From: Amphibalanus amphitrite
Lineage: Eukaryota; Arthropoda; Thecostraca; Balanomorpha; Balanidae
DNA: 64,000 nucleotides
Reading direction: 5' to 3'
Assembly: GCF_019059575.1 (NCBI RefSeq)
Contig: NW_024882948.1
Span: 1-64,000, forward strand
Shown here: in pieces, positions 51,501 to 57,500 of the stretch
Position numbering within the stretch: the first letter of the stretch is position 1
Layout of the letters: each line of letters opens with the position of its first letter
Made by a program: the position numbers and the translations under genes
Notes under the pieces: generated by a model
The model's database searches: none
What the model was told of the DNA's origin: nothing
Seen by the model: only the letters and a program-made list of their open reading frames with translations

Positions 51501-54500
51501 CCTTGGAGATCACGCGGCAACCGAAGAGCTCTTGTAGCAGCTGCAGTGTCTCTCGGGCCTTGTGCGGTGGCGCTACATCTTGCATGAACAAAGCTTGTAG
51601 CGTGATCACCAAGGGAAGCGAAAAACAGTGGGCTCCTCACAGTCCTGACCTCAACCCGCTGGACTTCTGGTTTTGGGGAGCCTGCAAGGACAGCGACAGC
51701 GTCTATCACAACAAGCCCGGTAGCCTGGAGGAGCTGCGTGTCAGCGTCGATCAGTACGTGCGTGAAGTGCCAGCAGCCACCGCGGAGAGGTGGGCATCAG
51801 CTTCCTGGAGCGCGTTCAGATGGCCTTCAGCTTGGCGGTGCCCACTTCAAGCACATGTGCAAACATAAAAGACGCACATATCCCATTTTTTGAAATGGTG
51901 ATGGCAACATCAGTTCGACTGAAACTTTTTCATAAAATGGGTATCATATAATTTGTCAAACGATTTTCATTAAGTTGTGAAAGTTTCGTTTTGGAATCTC
52001 TTACCACTTTCGAGAAATAGCCGCTGAAAAGTGACACACTTTTTTTGGCCCACCCTGTATGCCTAGTGCTTTAAGTGTCGTCGAAGACTGGTATAGCCAA
52101 TTTGGCAGATCTTCCCTTGTAAACAATAAATTGACTTTTCCACAAGCGTGAAGCTCCAATGTCGAAATGCGAAAGTAGATAAAAGAAAATAAGTTTAGAA
52201 AATTGTTTGCGTAAGTTCAAAACATTCATTAGCTTAGGAAAAGAAAGTGCTATCAGATTTTTCTTTATTCTGAACCAGTTATTCGATCTCCCCTGACAAC
52301 ATTTTCCGGGAATAGTACCTTCTTTTCATGACATCCTTACCATACAACTTGCACACAAATCAATCTGAACCGCCGGCAGGTTAGCCCCTACTGAATGACA
52401 ATCAATAGCATCCAATCAGAGCCTGTATCAGAGCGTAGTTGTGCGCTATAGCCGTCCTGTTCCCGGGGACCCAATCATTCTGCATCAACCACTGTCGCAC
52501 GTGTGTCTAACTCGCCGCTGCCAGCCACGGTCCTGGCCTACCCTGCACTCGGCACATATAAGTTAAAGGAAATAGTTCACTTTTTAACATGGGTTTTGAA
52601 CTGGAATAGCAGTTCCGTAGCTTGGGCTGAGACGAGCATAAATCAGGAGCTTTTACAGCCCAACGATCACCCTAGGCAAAGATATTCTATTTCTCGTCCC
52701 GAAAAAGGTGTCTTGCGTTGAGGATGTGTGCCTTGCATATATTTCCATCCAGTATGAAAAGAGCATGGGTCCCGAAAATTCTTCAGAAACTAGAGAAATT
52801 ATCTACGAGAACTCTAGAGAAATTCTCGTACTGATCAATTAGGACATTCAGGGGAACATTATCAGATCGAGCAGATCGCCCAAATGCCGGTGGCTGCGAT
52901 AATTTCTCTGTCTCTGAAGAATTTTCGGGACCCATGCTCTTTTCATACTGGATCGCGTGTGCCTTACAGAAACTGAAAAGTTCTTCCTATATCAAAATAT
53001 AGAAAAAAAATCTTTTGTTATAAAAAGGTTTTATTTTCTTTGCTGATTATTTTGAACATAAAAAAAAATAAACCGTTGCAAAAAAAATAATTTCGTGAAA
53101 GTGAACTATTTCCTTTAATCAACACGGCACAGTTCTTCCCCGTCCACGTGCAACATCAGCTTTTATATCTTCTGTCGTAAAGACAAGATGCGCTATTAGC
53201 TGCGCTCTATAGTAACTCTACCGGGAGCTGGCCCGCCTCTTTCTTATTCCGCTGCTCTCTCAAAGAGCCGACTGACATTAGCTCAGTCATATCTGCGTCC
53301 CAAGCTCGGTCGGATCATACGCGTCCAAAGCTGAGTCGGGAAGCAGGGGCCACTGACGCTGGGCAAAAGTCCCGCGGGCACAAACCCTCATCAGAGCGAC
53401 AGCTGCCCCCGCGGAGGACCAGTGGAAACGACACAAAGGATAGCAACAGCTGAGCCATAAGTGCGCGGTCTCTCTAGCTAGCGCCAGTGGATGGAAGAAA
53501 ATGACTTAAACCCAAAGCCGAGATGGGAGAATTCTTTCGCAAATTTCACCTGAGACCCACGATGAGGATTTAGTTAGCAGCGCGACTACGATTCACCATT
53601 CTCTACCTCGTTTTCCCTAGCAAACACAAAATACTAATATTGAATATCTACCATAGAACTAATCGAAGGACGTCTATCTTTCGACGAGTCCTATTGATCT
53701 AGCCTGATAGGATATTGAACATCTTCAAACACCGGCTGCTCTTTTCGCACTACCACTGTTTCCCCTGTCCACAATGAAGCCATCATCTATGATGCCGCCG
53801 CTGCCGCCGAGCGAGCGACATGCCAACGTCAGCTGTCTTATTTGGTGGTGAGGAGGGTTAGTGGATTTGTTGGCGATGGCCCGCTGCTACTACAGTGGCT
53901 ATACCATCACAACAGCGCAGTTGTGGACAATGGGCGGTGGGCGGTAGGCGGTGGACGTTGGAAGGTGGATGGTGGACGGTGGACAGTGAACGGTGGATGA
54001 CGGGCGGTAGACGGTGGACGGCGGTCGACGAACGGTGGACGTTGGGCCGCTGACGGCGGGCAGAGGTCGGATAGCGGACACAGACCACGGACTATGTGCA
54101 ATGCAAAGCTGGGGACGGGTATAGTATCCCTAGTGGAACATCCCAGATTATCTCTCCTGTGAAAGGATGCGACTGAGCCGGCTGGACCAGAGCGGATCAG
54201 CTGGATCAGGTGGATCAACAGGATCACCGGTATCCAGATGGAACCAGGACCAAAACCAGCCAGCGTGACAGCGGAATGGGTGCGTGAAAATCCGGCGAGG
54301 GGGATCACAGGAGGGTCATCAGCGGCGGGATCCCCAGCGGAGGGGAAACCCGGGGAAAGACCGCGCTGGGAGGCAGAAGATAATACCCCCGGATCAACGC
54401 TCAAAGGGGTGTAAGTTGAGACACCGCCACCCAAAAGACAGGACGAAATAAGCCCGGTATCGAGCGTTCAGGGAGAGAGGATTCCTCTGTCGGATGCAGA

Positions 54501-57500
54501 CTTCGCTTACAAAATTAATGAGGCTGCCATTTGTAAAATGGAAAATAGAAACTTCTTTAGCAGCTGCTGAAACCAGTGTTGAGTGATAAATATTGCTCGT
54601 TTCGCACAATATGACTGCATAAAAAAGGAACAATATCTGCAATGGCGCCGGGCAGGGGACCAATCATAATTTGTTGCTGCGACCTGACCTTTCTATTGGA
54701 CCGCGTAATCTAATTTCACCGAAGAATTATGTGACTTCAGTCCGGCATGACCCGAAATTGGAACATTACCGAAGATCCCCGAATAATGCACAAAAGGAAA
54801 AGGGCGTAATCATATGGAAAGAGCTTAGAAGATAAAACCAAACTAAATGAAACGGTTACACGAATACTACAAATATTGTACAGTGTTAACTGCTTTACCT
54901 AGAATGTCCAAATCTGATATTTCAAAGAGGATTTCATCTGTACAGGTACTAAGGGCTCATCACCGAACATACATCACATGTACATACCCTTGCAATCCTT
55001 ACGCAATGTAAACAGACTACCTAATCATTAGGTTGCCGCTCTCCCGCCACTCACCTATAATGTGCACGTGCACAGCTGCCGTGTCGTTCTGGTTGTGCGT
55101 GTCACGTGCGATGACCAGGAACGAGTAGTCCTCCTCGGTGAACTGAAACGGCCTCGTCACCAGGCGGATGACGCCCGTCTGGCGGTTGATGGTGAACTGA
55201 AACACATCGAGGGGAGCCCTGGTGAACTGAAGTATCAAACATGGTGAACTGAAACACATCGAGGGGAGCCCTGGTGAACTGAAGTACCAAACATTTTAGC
55301 GAATACAGTGCGATACGCCGCAATTTCACATTGTGTGGTGTCTGCTGAGATAAAACACACTCCGGGCATGAGTGAACTGGAATACAAACCAAGAACTTTG
55401 GCGAATTGAAACAAACTACGGACGGTATACACAATTGGTCATAGAAGATAGCTGCTCAGCTTAGCTGTTAGTATTTACGTTCCAATCCAAGACGTTTTGA
55501 TTTCTGAACTGATATGCATATGCAAACACGTCACACCAGCCTTCCTAACGAACGTTCCATCCAATTATTCTGTAACAACGGCACTCAAAATGCGCTGTCC
55601 GTCACCCAATTCCAAGGCAGGCATGCCTCCGCGTACCATCTCCCTCTGGGACGGAGGACACACGGCGGGACAGGGGCGGCGGAGTGGGCGTATGTTGGGA
55701 CAGGGGGAGGGGAGGCGGGCGCCAGACCAGGCCCAGTCCGGTCCCAATTAAGTACGACTCGCCTGGGACTGCCGACGTCCCCGAACAATCGCGATATCAC
55801 CTCGATACACGTCTGTCTGGCCGTCTGCTCGACACGTCTGCATCTGTCTATTGGCAAGGGCGGACCGGCGCCGGAAAACACCCCAGGGCGTCTACCGTCC
55901 AGCGTCCACCACACCCTCGCCCGGCGCTCACTGAAAGAAGTTGGCCTGTCCGACCCTGTTTTCGACAGGCCAGGTGCGGCCGGGTCGCGTGGCTCACGCT
56001 CGAAAACATTCCTGAGTTAAACGTGGCGGAAGATAAAAACGACCAAGTAAATAACGGTATTTTCCCATTAGCCTATCGGCGGGAAAATGAATTCCTCCGG
56101 TAGGACCAAACGGTAAACTAGCCGCGTCCTTCGTATATCTAACATAAACGGCCCAAGTGGCATTCAGGTATCCACCAAACATCGACGCTAAAGCATAAAC
56201 AAACGGTACCGGGCGCGCTAAACGGTCGTTTCTGAAGAACCAATAACGACAGGACAGCGCCTTCCGCAAGGTCAAAAACGGAAAGGCGAATACAGCGCTT
56301 CGCTGTCGCATTTGTTAAGCTGTACTTCACGCCTTCACCTTTGCAATCGTCCACCTATCGGCTCTGTCAGCACAATGTGACAGCACTGCCAGCACTGTCA
56401 AAGTGACAGCAATTTCACTATAGTATACCCGATGGGAGGCGATTTTATTATGTATTTTGACTCGCTCTATGACGTCTATGTCGGTATAGCATATATATAG
56501 CAATTACGACACATGAACTATGCGGCATTTGTCAACGGAATAATGAGGATAACAGACCTACTCGTATATGCAATTGCACAGCCCAAAAGAAAAAGCTGTT
56601 AAGCCACTAAGAAGACAGTGAGCAGAGGTCTTCAGAAAGACAATTTAGCAATGCATTGCCATCCATCTACTTTTAAGTCATTCTACAGAATACCATTCTG
56701 ACTTTCAGCGACAATAGATTGACGATGTTATCGAATCAGCCGAAACTCTCAGTCCTTTTATTCCTCCTGATGGCATAGGTAACTTTTTTCAAACAGAGAA
56801 CTAGAGGTCGTCTGCGTTGGCGAGTCGCTGATAGAATGGATCTGATTATATAGGCCGTAGAGTGCAGCCATTAGCGGAGGCATTAGCGATCGACGCCGGC
56901 CGCAGTGGGCTAAAATCTGCCGCGGGCATCGGGCGCCGGGTCAATCAGGTCGGTCGGCTGACGGTGGCTCTCAAACATCTGCATAATGGTACTGCTGCAG
57001 ACATTTCGACAGGAGGATTTAGACAAAGGTCGCCGGAATCGCAAGAGTAGATGACATTACTAGCATTGTAATACAAAGGATCATCATAGCGGATTGATGT
57101 AGAATCCAAAAGTCATTCACCCACTTCCCCACCTCAGCCCACCCTTCCTTATCGCCATGAAGTGAAAATGGCATTATAAACATTGCCTTGACTGCAATAA
57201 AACATATACAGGGTGATCCAAAAAAAAATGGAACCCCTAACTTAAAATGTCTATAAGTCCGAAAATATTCACTTTATTGACAAATTGCGAACACCATTAG
57301 AAAGAGCATTATATCCTCTAAACATATCACGTAAAATTGGTGCATGTATGTTGTAAAGCATTGGCACACTATTAGCTTTTGGAATGAGCGTCAGAAAACT
57401 GAGTGAAACGAAATCGCCAAATGTTAACAATGCGCTGAAATCCGTTAGCACTCTATCTCTTGTCTTTTTGCGAATATCACCACATCCAAATTCAATTTTA

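Larger units (their letters stand above)
51070..52057. mobile_element. mariner-like element folded into a large palindrome
   Basis: TA-flanked (51068-51069 and 52058-52059) with TIR CAGGGTGGGCCAAAAAAA. Arms 51070-51515 and 51600-52057 are near-perfect reverse complements around an 84-bp spacer. Each arm carries the C-terminal part of the same transposase, on opposite strands. It is a head-to-head foldback derivative, not an autonomous copy. Confidence 0.93.

Noticed and set aside
53858-54434. Pro/His-rich minus-strand frames
   Set aside because: Translation of the GGTGGACGG minisatellite; no start context, no family motif.
55514-56103. Overlapping frames of 60-168 residues on both strands
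   Set aside because: GC-rich intron sequence; no recognisable domain and no splice support.
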